Shown here: piece by piece, positions 37,901 to 48,755 of the stretch
Position numbering within the stretch: position 1 is the stretch's first letter
Layout of the letters: each line of letters starts with the position of its first letter
NCBI GenBank assembly: GCA_021229015.1
Contig: CM037784.1
Coordinates: 64,879,223-64,943,222 of the forward strand
Direction: 5' to 3'
Length of the DNA: 64,000 nucleotides
Source of the DNA: Solen grandis
Taxonomy: Eukaryota > Mollusca > Bivalvia > Adapedonta > Solenidae
Program-made: the position numbers and the translations under genes
Notes under the pieces: model-generated
Told to the model about the DNA's origin: nothing
Databases searched by the model: none
The model's input: the letters and a program-made list of their open reading frames with translations, nothing else

Positions 37901-40154
37901 TATTTTTCTTTTTCCAGTCTCCTCTTTTTTTTTTTTTTTTTTTTTCCAGCCTCAACCTATTCTTCTACTATGGAGTGGGAGAAAATTTTATTTGAGTTAG
38001 GTTATATTTTGATGGTTTTGTTTGTGGGTCTTCATAACGTAGATTTGATATTGTCCGTTCTTCACCCTATTTTCTTACACATATTGGAGGGGGGCAAAAT
38101 TTATTTAAATTCAATACATTTTTGATAGGTTTGTGTTTTGGGTCTTCTTAGGTAGTTACTGAATAGTTCCGTTCACTCCCTAGTTGTTATATATGGAGTT
38201 GGGCAAAATTTCTTTAAATAGTTATATTCTGATAGGTTTTGTTTTGGGATCTTCATTACGTAGTTACTGAAAATAGTCCAGTTCACCCTATTAGTACTAT
38301 ATTGGAGTTGGGCAAAATTTATTTAAATACTTATTTTCTGATAGGTTTTGTTTTGGGTCTTCATAAGTAGTTACTGTATAGTAAGTTCACCCCTTATTTC
38401 TTATAATATGGAGTGGGACAAAATTTTATTTGAGTATGTTTTATACTGATAGGTTTGTTTTTGGGTCTTCATACGTGTTATGAAATAGTCCAGCTCACCT
38501 ATTTTTGACTACTTATAAAATGGCGAATAGTTTATTTGAGTAAGTCATTAGTCGATAGGTTTTGTTTTGGGTTTCCATACGTAGTTACTGAATGTCAGTT
38601 CACCCCCTTTTTCTTACTACTATGGAGTTGGGCAAAATTTCTTTAAATAGTTATTTTGATAGGTTTTGTTTTGGGTCTCTACGTAGTTACTGAAAAGTCC
38701 AGCTCACCCCCTATTTTTACTAATTTAAAATGGGAGAAAATTTTTATTTGAGTAATTTATAGTATGATAGGTTTTGTTTTGGGTCTTCATACGTAAGTAA
38801 TGATATAGTCATGTTTCACCCTATTTCTTACTACTAATGGAGTGGGGCAAAATTAATTTAAATACAATCTCATTTTGATAGGTTTTGTTTTGGGGTTCTT
38901 CATATGTAGTTACAGAAATAGTCCAGTTCACCCCTATTTGTTACTAATATGGAGTTGGCAAAAATTTATTTAAATATTATATTTGATAGGTTTTGTTTTG
39001 TGGTCTTCATACGTAGTTACTGAACTAGTCCAGTTTCACCCTATTGCTTTACTAAACTGGAGTGGGCATAAATTTATTTAAATACAATATTATTTTGAAT
39101 AGGTTTTGTTTGGGGTTTATAATAGTTACTGAAAATAGTCTCAGTTCACCCCTTATTTCTTATACAAATGGATGGGGCAAATTTATTTAAACTACTGTAT
39201 ATCTGTAGGTTTTGTTTTGGGTCTTCATACGTAGTTACTGAAATAGTCAGTTCAACCCTTTTCTTACTAAATGGAGTTGGGCAAATTTTTATTATGATAT
39301 ATTTGATAGGTTTTGTTTTGGTTCTTCTCGTCGTACTGAAATAGTCCAGTCACCCCTATTTCTATACTTATGGTATGGGAAGAAAATTTTATTTGAGTTA
39401 AGTTATATTCTGATAGGTTTTTTTTGGGGTCTTATACGTAGTTATTTGAAATAGTACAGTCAACCACCTATTTCTTAACATATGGAGTGGGAGAAAAATT
39501 AATTTGAGTTAAGTTAATTTGATAGGTTTTGTTTTGGGGGTCTTTCATAAGTAGTTACTGAAATAGTCCAGTTCACCTATTTTACTACAAATGGTAGGTG
39601 GGGGCAAAATTTATTTATAATACAATCATATTCGATAGGTTGTGTTTTGGGTCTTAATAGGTAGTTATGATAGTCCAGTTCACCCCCTAATTTTCTTACG
39701 ACAATGATTTGGCAAAATTCCTTTAAATAGTTATATTCTGATAGGTTTTGTTTTGGGTATTCATAACCTAGTTATGAAATAGTCTGTTCACGTATTTTTA
39801 CAATCTTGGGAGTTGGGCAAATTCATTTAAATACAGTTATATTTGATGGTTTTGTTTTGGGTCTTCATACGTAGTTTGAAATAGTCCAGTCTCCCGTATT
39901 TCATATATTATGGAGTTGGGCTAAATTCATTCAAATACAGTTATAGTCTGATAGGTTTTGTTTTGGGTCTTCATAGTAGTTACTGAATTTGTCCAGTTCC
40001 CACCTATTTCTTACTATTATGGGGGGGAGTTCGGCAAAATTCATTTAAATACAGTTATATTCCATAGTTTGTTTTGGGTTTCCATATGAGTTACTGATAT
40101 GACCAGTTCACCCCCTATTTCTTACTTATTATTAAGGTGGAGGAAAATTTCATG
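34936..40154 (+). repeat. ~110-bp satellite array 3
   Basis: About 47 units judged from length. It opens with the same diverged units seen after modules 1, 2 and 4: a TTGTGATAGGTTTTGGG unit, then GAAGTGGGGCC, then AATGGGGCAGAATTTATTTAAA. Next comes a three-unit set ending in ATTTAAATACAATCATATTTTGATAG. It ends in ATTAAGGTGGAGGAAAATTTCATG. A pyrimidine-rich interruption sits at 37833-37950. Confidence 0.9.
37833..37950 (+). repeat. Polypyrimidine interruption inside array 3
   Basis: Between ACGTAGTTATGAAAATTAG and CTCAACCTATTCTTCTAC, where a normal unit has only AGTCCAGTTCACC, there are ~118 bp of T/C sequence (TTTCCTCC, CTTTCCTTCC, long T runs) ending TTTTTCCAGCC. It resembles a local expansion of the unit's pyrimidines or a T/C microsatellite insertion. 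It also looks like a splice-acceptor tract, but no exon follows. Confidence 0.7.
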
Positions 40155-41075
40155 TATGCATTTGAGTTCTTGTTTTTTTTTGTGTTTCATTTATTTTGTT
40201 ATATTTTCTTTCCAGCTATCTCATAGACTGTCAAAAGTCTACAAAAAGTGGCACACAATGTTCAGAAAATAAAAGTTCAGAGTTCTCTGTGTTTCAGGGT
40301 TCACAGATATCAATTTCTGATTGATAACGTCCCCTGGTTTCTGAGCAATTGTGTGTGGTCAAAATGGGCATGTGACGGGTTGGTTGTGGTGTGCTTCAGC
40401 TCTCTGTGCAGTGTGGTCATACCAGTGGTATATGACGTCTTTAAAGCTAACGCATATAATGCTTTTTGCTTCGATTCGAAAAGAAAAATGCTTTATGTAT
40501 TTTCTTTTTCAGTTTTAATGCGATATAGCTCTTGCGAAGCGGAAATTTGTGCACTAATAAGAGTCCTAATGATTCTGTTGTCAGATGTTTATTATTTCCT
40601 TACATTCGGTGGAAAACATGTTTCGTGTTCGCAACAAAAAATTTCACGAACTCGGAAGGTTATCTGAATGTGAGGAAATAACTGTACATCTGACAAAAAG
40701 AATCACTGGAACCTATGTGTGGGCACAATTTTATGCTTCACATGAGGCTATATGATTTAAAATTGATTAAAGAATAAAATACTTACTTTGGTTTTCCTTC
40801 TAAATCAAGTTGTAAAAAATTGCTTTAAGATTAGCTTAGAATGACGTCTATACCTCGTGGTATGGCACACTGCGCTGGCTATGCCAGTTTTGTGAAAAGG
40901 GAGCATTTGTCTCTGCAGTATATAGCCTCAACCATGGTCAAGCCATATCAGTGCTATCGTGGGCGACACACGTCAAGGGGGACCTTTGTGTCCTCAGGTT
41001 AATGTAAGGGCGATTACAAGAAACTATATATGGTTTTGCTGAAATTGTTAAACTCATCACTTTTTATGCCTACTT
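40155..41075 (+). repeat. Palindromic module, copy 4
   Basis: Lead-in GTGTTTCATTTATTTTG and TTTCTTTCCAGCTATCTC. The left arm (~40402-40628) carries GTGTGGTCATACCAGTGGTATATGACGTC, TTTTAATGCGATATAGCTC and GTCAGATG. The right arm (~40636-40875) carries CATCTGAC, GTGGGCACAATTTT, TGACGTCTATACC and GTGGTATGGCACACTGCG. Centre TTTCGTG..TTTCACGAA near 40633. Tail: GGGAGCATTTGTCTCTGC, TATATAGCCTCAACCATGG, GGACCTTTGTGTCCTCAGG. The 139-codon frame at 40248-40667 spans the palindrome, has no equivalent in the other copies, and is not called as a gene. Confidence 0.9.
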
Positions 41076-44010
41076 AAAAGCAGGGGAAAATGTCCTGCAA
41101 ATGAATTTATATTGTGATTGGTTTTGGGTCTTCATATGTAGTTATGAAATAGTCCAGCACTCCCTATTTTTTATATTTTGAAGTGGGGCAAATTTTTCAA
41201 GTGAAAATTTATTTTTAATATGTTTGGATCGTCTTTCTGAAATTGTAAAGTCCACCCTATTTTTACTACTTATGGAGTGGGGCAGAATTTATTTAAATAA
41301 GTTTATTTTTGGTAGGTTTTGTTTTTGGTCTTCATCGGTAGTGACTGAATAGTCAAGTTCACCCCCTATTTCTTACTACAAATGGAGTGGGGCAAATTTA
41401 TTTAATACTTCGTATATTTGATAGGTTTTGTTTTGGGTCTTCATAAGTAGTTACTGAAAAAGGCAGTTACCCCTATTTTTCTTACTACTAATGGAGTGGG
41501 GCAAAATTTATTTAAATACAATCATATTTTTATAGTTTTTGTTTTGGGTCTTATACGTAGTTATGAAATAGTCAGCTCAACCCATATTTCTTATAATTTG
41601 GAGGGTTCAACATTTATTTAAAATACTTATATTCTGATGGGTTTTTGTTTTGGGTCTTACATACGTAGTGAATGGAAATAGTCAAGTTCACCCCTATTTC
41701 TTACTACAAATGGAGTGGGGCAAAATTTATTTAATACTTATATCTGATAGGGGTTTGTTTTGTGGTTTCATCGTAGTTACTGAAAAAGTCAGTTCACCCC
41801 CCTATTTCTTACTACAATGGAGTGGGGCAAAAATTTATTCTAAATTCAATCATATTTTGATAGTTTTTGTTTTGGGGTCTTATAGTAGTTACTGAAATAT
41901 AGTCAGTTAACCCCCTATTTCTTATACATATGTGGGGTTCAAAATTTATTTAAATACTTATATTTGATAGGTTTTGTTATTGGGTCTTAATACGAGTTAC
42001 TGAAATAGTCCCAGATTCACCCCTATTTCTTACTTACTTATGGAGTTGGGCAAAAATCATTTATATTACAGTTTATTCTGTTAGTTTTGTTTGGTTTCAT
42101 ACGTAGTTACTGAAATAGTAGTTACCCCCTATTTCTTATATTATGGAGTTGGGCAAAATCATTTAAATACAGTTATATTCTGATAGGTTTTGTTTTGGGT
42201 CTTCATACGTAGATTTTAAATTAGTTCCAGTTCACCCTATTTCTTATATATGAGTGGGACAAAATTTTATTTGAGTTAAAATTATATTCTGATTGGTTTT
42301 GTTTTGGGTCTTCAACGTAGTTATGAAATAGTTCAGCTCACCCCCTAATTCTTAATTACATTATGGAGTTGGGCCAAATTCATTTTAATTACAGTTATAT
42401 TTGATAGGTTTTGTTTATGGTCTTTATGTAGTTACTGAACTAGTCCTGTTCACCCCTTATTTCTTACTCATATGGATTTGGGCAAATTTATTGATTAGTT
42501 ATCATTCTAATGGTTGTGTTTTGGGTATTCATACGTTGTATTACTGAAATAGTCAAGTTCACCTTATTTTTATATTATGGAGGGGGACAAATTTTATTTT
42601 GAGTTAAGTTATTTTTGATGGTTTTGGTTTGGGTATTCATACGTGTTTATGAAATAGCCAGTCTACCCCCTATTTCTTACTACATATGGAGGGGGACAAA
42701 ATTTATTTACATACTTATATTCTGATAGGTTTTGTTTTGGGTATTCAATACGTAGTTACTGAAATGGTCCACTTCACCCCCTTATTTCTTACTACAAATG
42801 GAGTTGTGCAAAATTTCATTAAAATACAATCATATTTTGATAGGTTTTGTTTTGGGTCTTCATTTGTGTTACTGAAATAGCCTGTTCACGCCTATTTTAC
42901 TACATATGGAGTTGGCCAAAATTTATTTAAATACTTATATTCTGATTGGTGTTGTTGGGGTCTTCATAGTAGTTATGAAATAGTCCAGTTACCTATTTCT
43001 TATACAAATGGAGTTGGGCAAAAATTTTCTATAAATTGTTATATTCTGATAGGTTTTGTTTTGGGTATTCATACGTAGTTACTGAAATAGTCCAGTTCTC
43101 CCTATTGTTCTTACTAAATATGAGTTGGGCAAAATTTATTTAAATATTATATTCTGATAGGTTTTTGTTTGGGGTCTTCATACGTAGTTACTGAAATAGT
43201 CCAGTTCACCCCCTATTTCTTCTTACTTATGGGTGGGGACAAAATTTTATTTGATGTTAAGTTTGATTCTGATTAGGTTTTGTTTGGGTTTCATACGTAG
43301 TTTACTGAAATAGTCCAGCTCAACCCTATTTCTTTACTACTTATAGATGGGCGAAATTTTATATGAGTAAAGTTAAGTCTGATAGGTTTTGTTTTGGGTC
43401 TTCATACGTAGTTAATGAAATAGTCAGTATACCCCTTTTTCTTACTACATATTCGGTGTTGGGCAAAATTTCTTTAAATAGTTATAATTTGATAAGTTTT
43501 GTTTTGGGTCTTATACGTAGTTACTGAAATTGTCCAGCTCACCCTTTTCTTACTACTTATAAAATGGGCGAATATTTTATTTGAGTAAATTTATAGTCTG
43601 ATAGGTTTTGTTTTGGGGTTCTGATCGTAGTTACTGTATAGTCAGTTCACCCTATTTTCTTATACAATGGAGTGGGGCGCAAAATTAATTAAATACAACA
43701 TATTTTGATAGGTTTTGTTTTGGGTTTTATGTAGTTACAGGAAATAGTACCAGAGTCACCCCTATTGTTACTACATATGGAAGTTGGGCAAAATATATTT
43801 TTAAATAATTATATTGGATATGTTTAGTTTTGGGTCTTCATTACGTAGTTACTGAAATAGTCCAGGTTCAACCCTGATTTATTATTCATATGGGTTGGGC
43901 AAAATCATTTAAATACAATCTATTTGATTGGTTTTTTGTTTTGGTCTTCATATGTAGTTACTGAAATAGGTCCAGTTCACCCCTATTTCTTACTACATGG
44001 AGTTGGCCAA
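41076..44010 (+). repeat. ~110-bp satellite array 4
   Basis: About 27 units judged from length. It starts with the same diverged unit order as array 3. Near the start a three-unit set is present twice in tandem (41340-41640 and 41650-41960), each with GGAGTGGGGCAAAATTT, then ATTTAAATACAATCATATTTT, then a GGGTTCAAAATTTATTT-like unit. Unlike arrays 1-3 it stops abruptly inside a unit at CTACATGGAGTTGGCC, without the GGAGGAAAATTTCATG end and without another module. Confidence 0.9.
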
Positions 44011-46400
44011 TTCATCATCAAATTTATAATCTTCCATAAATATTCCTTGAGGCACCGAAGATGTTGTTTGCAAGTACTCAATCGATACAACTTTAATCTG
44101 AAAGGGCTATTCCCCGATGATGTTTCAAATTCGGTGAAGATCCAGGGCACCTTAGCCTATATATCAGAGGTTCCCCCGAGCTTTCCACGAACATGTAATT
44201 CAAGGACGAATCCTCAGTGAGCCTTCAAACGACCAATCCCCAATTCCTTTCACTCAGCCATTTCTCGGGTGGCGATAATGTTTGCCATTGGGTCAGCTTT
44301 TACAGCTGAATGCTGAGGACAGCTGTGTCAACCTTAAGTAGACTGAGTGTTTAATCAAATATTTGATTGTTCAAATGCACGTTAGTAAAACATTCATATA
44401 TAATGGGTCCGTTTATATGGGGTTGTTTTGGACTAGTCTCTCACCCAGTTGGTATGTTTGACCTATTTGGCCACTTTCATTTTTTCCCGCGCTTGGGGTT
44501 CTATTTTTAGATTTATTTCAGTTTGAAGGATTTCACCATAAATTCTCGCAAACTGCCAATGTTATTTAGTCTATACAACTGTTGATCGTGATAGGCTCTA
44601 CTCTTTTACTTAGTGCTGTTTCGTAACCTGGCGCAAATGCGACACACGTTTTTTTGAGTAAATTTTATATTGATGGCTTATTAAAACGTAATGATTATTA
44701 ATACGAAGAGTGAGAGCGATACTAGGCTAAGTGATTTAACTGCGCATTTGGTTAGGATGCGATCGCCATTTCCACAGTCATGCACCAACTGTATTTACTT
44801 CTTCCGCTAGATGAATAATGTACGGGGGCTTTATTCAGAGTACATGTTCAGACTCGAGAAAGGATAGTTTTTCTGTATTTTTGTTGATCTATAATGTCAT
44901 GTATGGAAATGGAATGATTAAATGAATTAAAAAAAAGCTGGTCCATTGTTATTTACGAAGTGTTTGGGTTTTTAAATTTAGGGTTAAATAATCCAGGTAA
45001 TCACCCAAAACAGTGAAAATGTACTCTCGCCTTTATCTAGAAATTTCCCAAAAAAACCTAAATATAACAGAGAAAAAGTAGTAATTTTCACTGATATTCA
45101 ATATTAAAAGGTAAGAATACAATTATTGAAAAATTTATCTTTCTTTATATGTGAAAAATGTTTTTATACTGTATCTTTCTAAGCAAAAATTGACGGGTGA
45201 TCTGTATGATGATAGTGATTATTTGGATGAATATTCGAGATTAAGTTTCATGTAGAGGATTTAGGTGGACCAAATTTTGAATTTTCGTTCCCGAATATTA
45301 TTTATTTTTTATTTGCAAGCTAAGGCTTACAGTAAAACAGAACGAGCTGGGATAAAGATTTACAACTTAAATTTTTTTTTAACCGGGTGTTTCTAAGCAT
45401 AAAGTCGACTTTTTTTATTGAAATTGTGTTTTTCGTTTCTTTCAAAAAGAGAAACTCGAAAAAAAAATTGTTTAAAGTTTTATTTTCATTAGGTATGTTC
45501 TTCTTATTTTTAGGCCAGGGGATGTGATTATTTTGGGAAAGGTTTTTAAAATTGATTTGCAGCAGTATTGTTTTGGTTAATTTTCAATCAAAGGGTAAGA
45601 GATTAAAACTGTTCAAAAGGGATTTTGCGGTTTTATCGCCCAAATGATATATTTTTTTCCCGGAAAAAATCAGACGAAAACCCTTTTTAAAACGTTGGCG
45701 TTGATGGAAGTTTTATTGAAAAAAAAAAATGACAGTGAATCAACCCCCTTTTAAAAGCGTTCAAAAAGTAAAAAACAATGTTTTCACTGCTAAACACAGT
45801 TTTATTCGCCCGTCATTTGTTTTTTCTCCGTAGATATAGCACGATAGGGTGGCATGAAAATCAGAGATTTTTATTGTCCAAAAAAGTGAAAGAAAATTCA
45901 AATGGAGATTAGTTAGTAAATTAAAAATCGTTGATTTCACATGGGAAAAAATTTACTTGTGACTACACTTCATGTTATTTTTTTTCTTTTCTCTTCTTTC
46001 AGTTTAAAAGTTTATGCCCAAAAATTTTTGAGCCAATTTGTCCAAAAAGTTTTGTTTTTTAGTCATTAAGCATACTTTTCATGTCGTTTATTTAAGTAAT
46101 TGTGACCATGTTTTCACAGAAAAATCATTTGATGTCCATTTTGTTTAAAAATTTCTAATTTTAGTTTAACCCTTTTTTTGCAATTCGTTTTTTTTTTTTC
46201 GATTATTGTCCATGTTAAAATTTTTAATTTTTTTTAGTTGCTCCATTATAATTATTAGGGCCCAGGAGCTATGAACTTAAAAATTGCATTAACATCGATT
46301 TTAAAGAGAAGGAAAAATTAAAAAAACCAAAATTTTTTTGGGGCTCTTATTCATGATTTCCCGTATTTTACAATGTAATGTTAAAAAGTAAAAATTTTTT
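44011..46400. other. Unique-looking flank, no gene called
   Basis: Better-quality, mixed-complexity sequence right of the macrosatellite. A frame entered from the array continues to 44220 and ends with a balanced ~70-residue tail containing RHRRCCLQVLNRYNF and PPSFPRTCNSRTNPQ; without a start or homologue this is only a possible exon remnant. Sequence becomes T-rich and then homopolymer-rich after 45.3 kb. Confidence 0.5.
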
Positions 46401-48716
46401 AACCCAGGGGGTTTTTTTTAAAAAAAAATTTTTAAACCCCCCGGGTTTTTTTTGTATAAAACAGAAAAAACCACGGGGTTTAAATTTTTAAACCCTGATT
46501 TTTTTTTTAACCCTTTTGGGGTTTAAAAAACCCCAATTTTTAAAACCTTCCCCTCAAAAATCCTTCATGGGGGACTGTAAAAAGACAAAGCTATATGATC
46601 TAAAAAATAAAAGGGGAAAAACCCTCGAGGAAAAAAAAAAAAATTTTCCCCAGTAATTTTTAAAGACATTTAAACCCGAACGGGGTGAAAGAAAACGGCG
46701 GGGGGTTTTGAAACCAAACACTCAAGCGGGGGGTGATTATAGTTCGAAAAGTATGGGAGGGAAATAGGGGAAGGGCGATCAGGGGGGCGGTTTTTTGGGG
46801 TTTTTTTGAGGCGGTGGAGGAGGGAAAGGGGGAAATGGAGGAAATAACGAAAAGGGAAAAAAAAAATTTTTCCCCCCCAAAATAAAATTTATGGGGGCCG
46901 GCGGGGCCCCCCCCCTTTTCCCGCTAGGAAAACTATCAACAGGTTTCTTTTAATTTTTTTACCCCCCCTTTTTTTTTAGCATCAAAAGGGGCCCTTTAGT
47001 TGACTCATCGTCCTAAACTTAAAAAGGAAAAAATTAAAATTTATTTACAATTTTTGTAAAATACCCAAAAATTTGGTCTAAAATTTTTTGTTGCCCCCGC
47101 AAATGATTTAAAATATCGCTTATATTTTTAACCCCTTCCCCTCCCCCAGCCAAAATGCAATTTTTAAAAAAAAAAATTTTTTAAAAAAGATATTCGGCTA
47201 GGGGGAAAGAGAAACGAGTTTTTCCCGACTTTAAAACATTCCCCAAAAAACGGCCAAAAAACCGCCCCCACAACAAATTTAGTACGCTCTTGAAATATTT
47301 CATTTTTTTTTCAAAAAAAAATTTATTTTAACGGGAAAACAAAAAATTATATTTTGGAAAAAAAGGTTTTTTTTTGAAAATTTTTTTATATATTATTGTA
47401 GGCCCCAAATTTTGGGTTTAAACCCCCTTATTAGTGTTTTTTTTTTGGGGGAATTAAATTTTTTTTGAGGGGGATTGGGGAGGCGGAAAAATTCAAAAAC
47501 ATAGGAAAATTTAAAAGGGGTTTTTTATTCATAACAGGTGGTTTTTTTTTAAATTTTTTTAAAAAATTTTTAAAAAATGGGTTTTCCCCAAAATTTTATG
47601 GAAAAAGGGTTGTATTTAACTTACTAAAAAAACCCCTTTTTGGGGGGCAATCAAAAAGAAAGTAAAAACACCCAAAGGGTTTTATATATACAAGCGCCCC
47701 CCCCTTTTTTTCGTAAAATTTTTAGTCCTAACAGGGGTTAAACCCAAAAAACCGGGGGTTTTTTTAAAATTTAGTTTTGGGGAATTTTTTCCCCCGTTAA
47801 GGGACTTTTAAAAATTGGGTTTTTTAAAATGCGATTGGGAAAACGAAAAATTTTAAGCCCCCGAAAAAAAAAAAAATCGTTAATAGCCCCCTTTTTTTTT
47901 TATTTTTCTGTTTAAATTTGGTCCCCCAAGAGCGGTAACCCAAAAGGGAAAATCAATCCTTTCTTTTGGAAAAAATTTTTTTAAAATTAAAATTTTAAAG
48001 TCTTTCCTTTTGTTTTTTTTTTTTCATTTACTTTTTTCCCTTTTTGGAAATTTTTTTCCCTTAAAATCTTTGTCCCGGGGGGTTTAAATTTTTCCAAAAG
48101 GGGAAATTTAGCAATATTTTAATAAGGGATATATTAAAAGGGTTAATAAGCTGTTTATTGCATTTTAAAAAAATGAAAGTTTGTACAAGGGGGAAATTCT
48201 TTTGGGGAAAATGTTTTAAATGAAACTTTCAGAAAGGTAGGGGGAAAAAATTTTTAACTTTTTTTAAATTTTAAAAAAAAAAAAAATAAATTTTAAAATT
48301 TAAAAAAAAAAAAAATTTAAAAAAACAAAAAAATAAAAGAAAAAAAATTTATTATGTAAACCTTTTTTTAAAAAGTATATAAAAAGAATATAAATTTTCA
48401 ATTTCATTTAAAAATAAAAAAAAAAGTAATAATTTTAATTTTTAAAAAAAAAGATAAACACTTTTTTTATTTTTTTAATTTTCCCAAAAATTTTTAAAAA
48501 GATTTTTTTTCATTTTTTTTTTCCCTTTTTTGGGGGTTTAAAATTTTTTTTTTTTTAAAAACCAAAAATTTAAGGAAAAAAAAAAATTTCCCCTTTTTGG
48601 TCGTCCAAAAGCCCCTTTTTTTTTAAACAACGACCCAATTTTTTTTTTTACCTTTCCCCCTTTTTATAAAATAAAATTTTTTCCCTTTTTTTTACCTTTC
48701 TTTTCATGTAAAAAAA

Positions 48717-48755
<39 letters not shown>

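Noticed and set aside
40248..40667. 139-codon frame in module copy 4, and similar frames in copies 2 and 3
   Set aside because: The frames cross the palindrome centre and are not preserved between copies; starts and stops differ.
20970..44000. Many 60-110-codon frames with recurring peptides such as GFVLGFI, MEWGKIYLNT or FCFGSSYVV
   Set aside because: They are translations of the ~110-bp satellite in drifting frames. The unit length is not a multiple of three and frames break at unit boundaries.
48718..48752. Poly-A tail of a retrotransposed copy
   Set aside because: The A run lies inside generally run-inflated sequence, with no element body or target duplication beside it.
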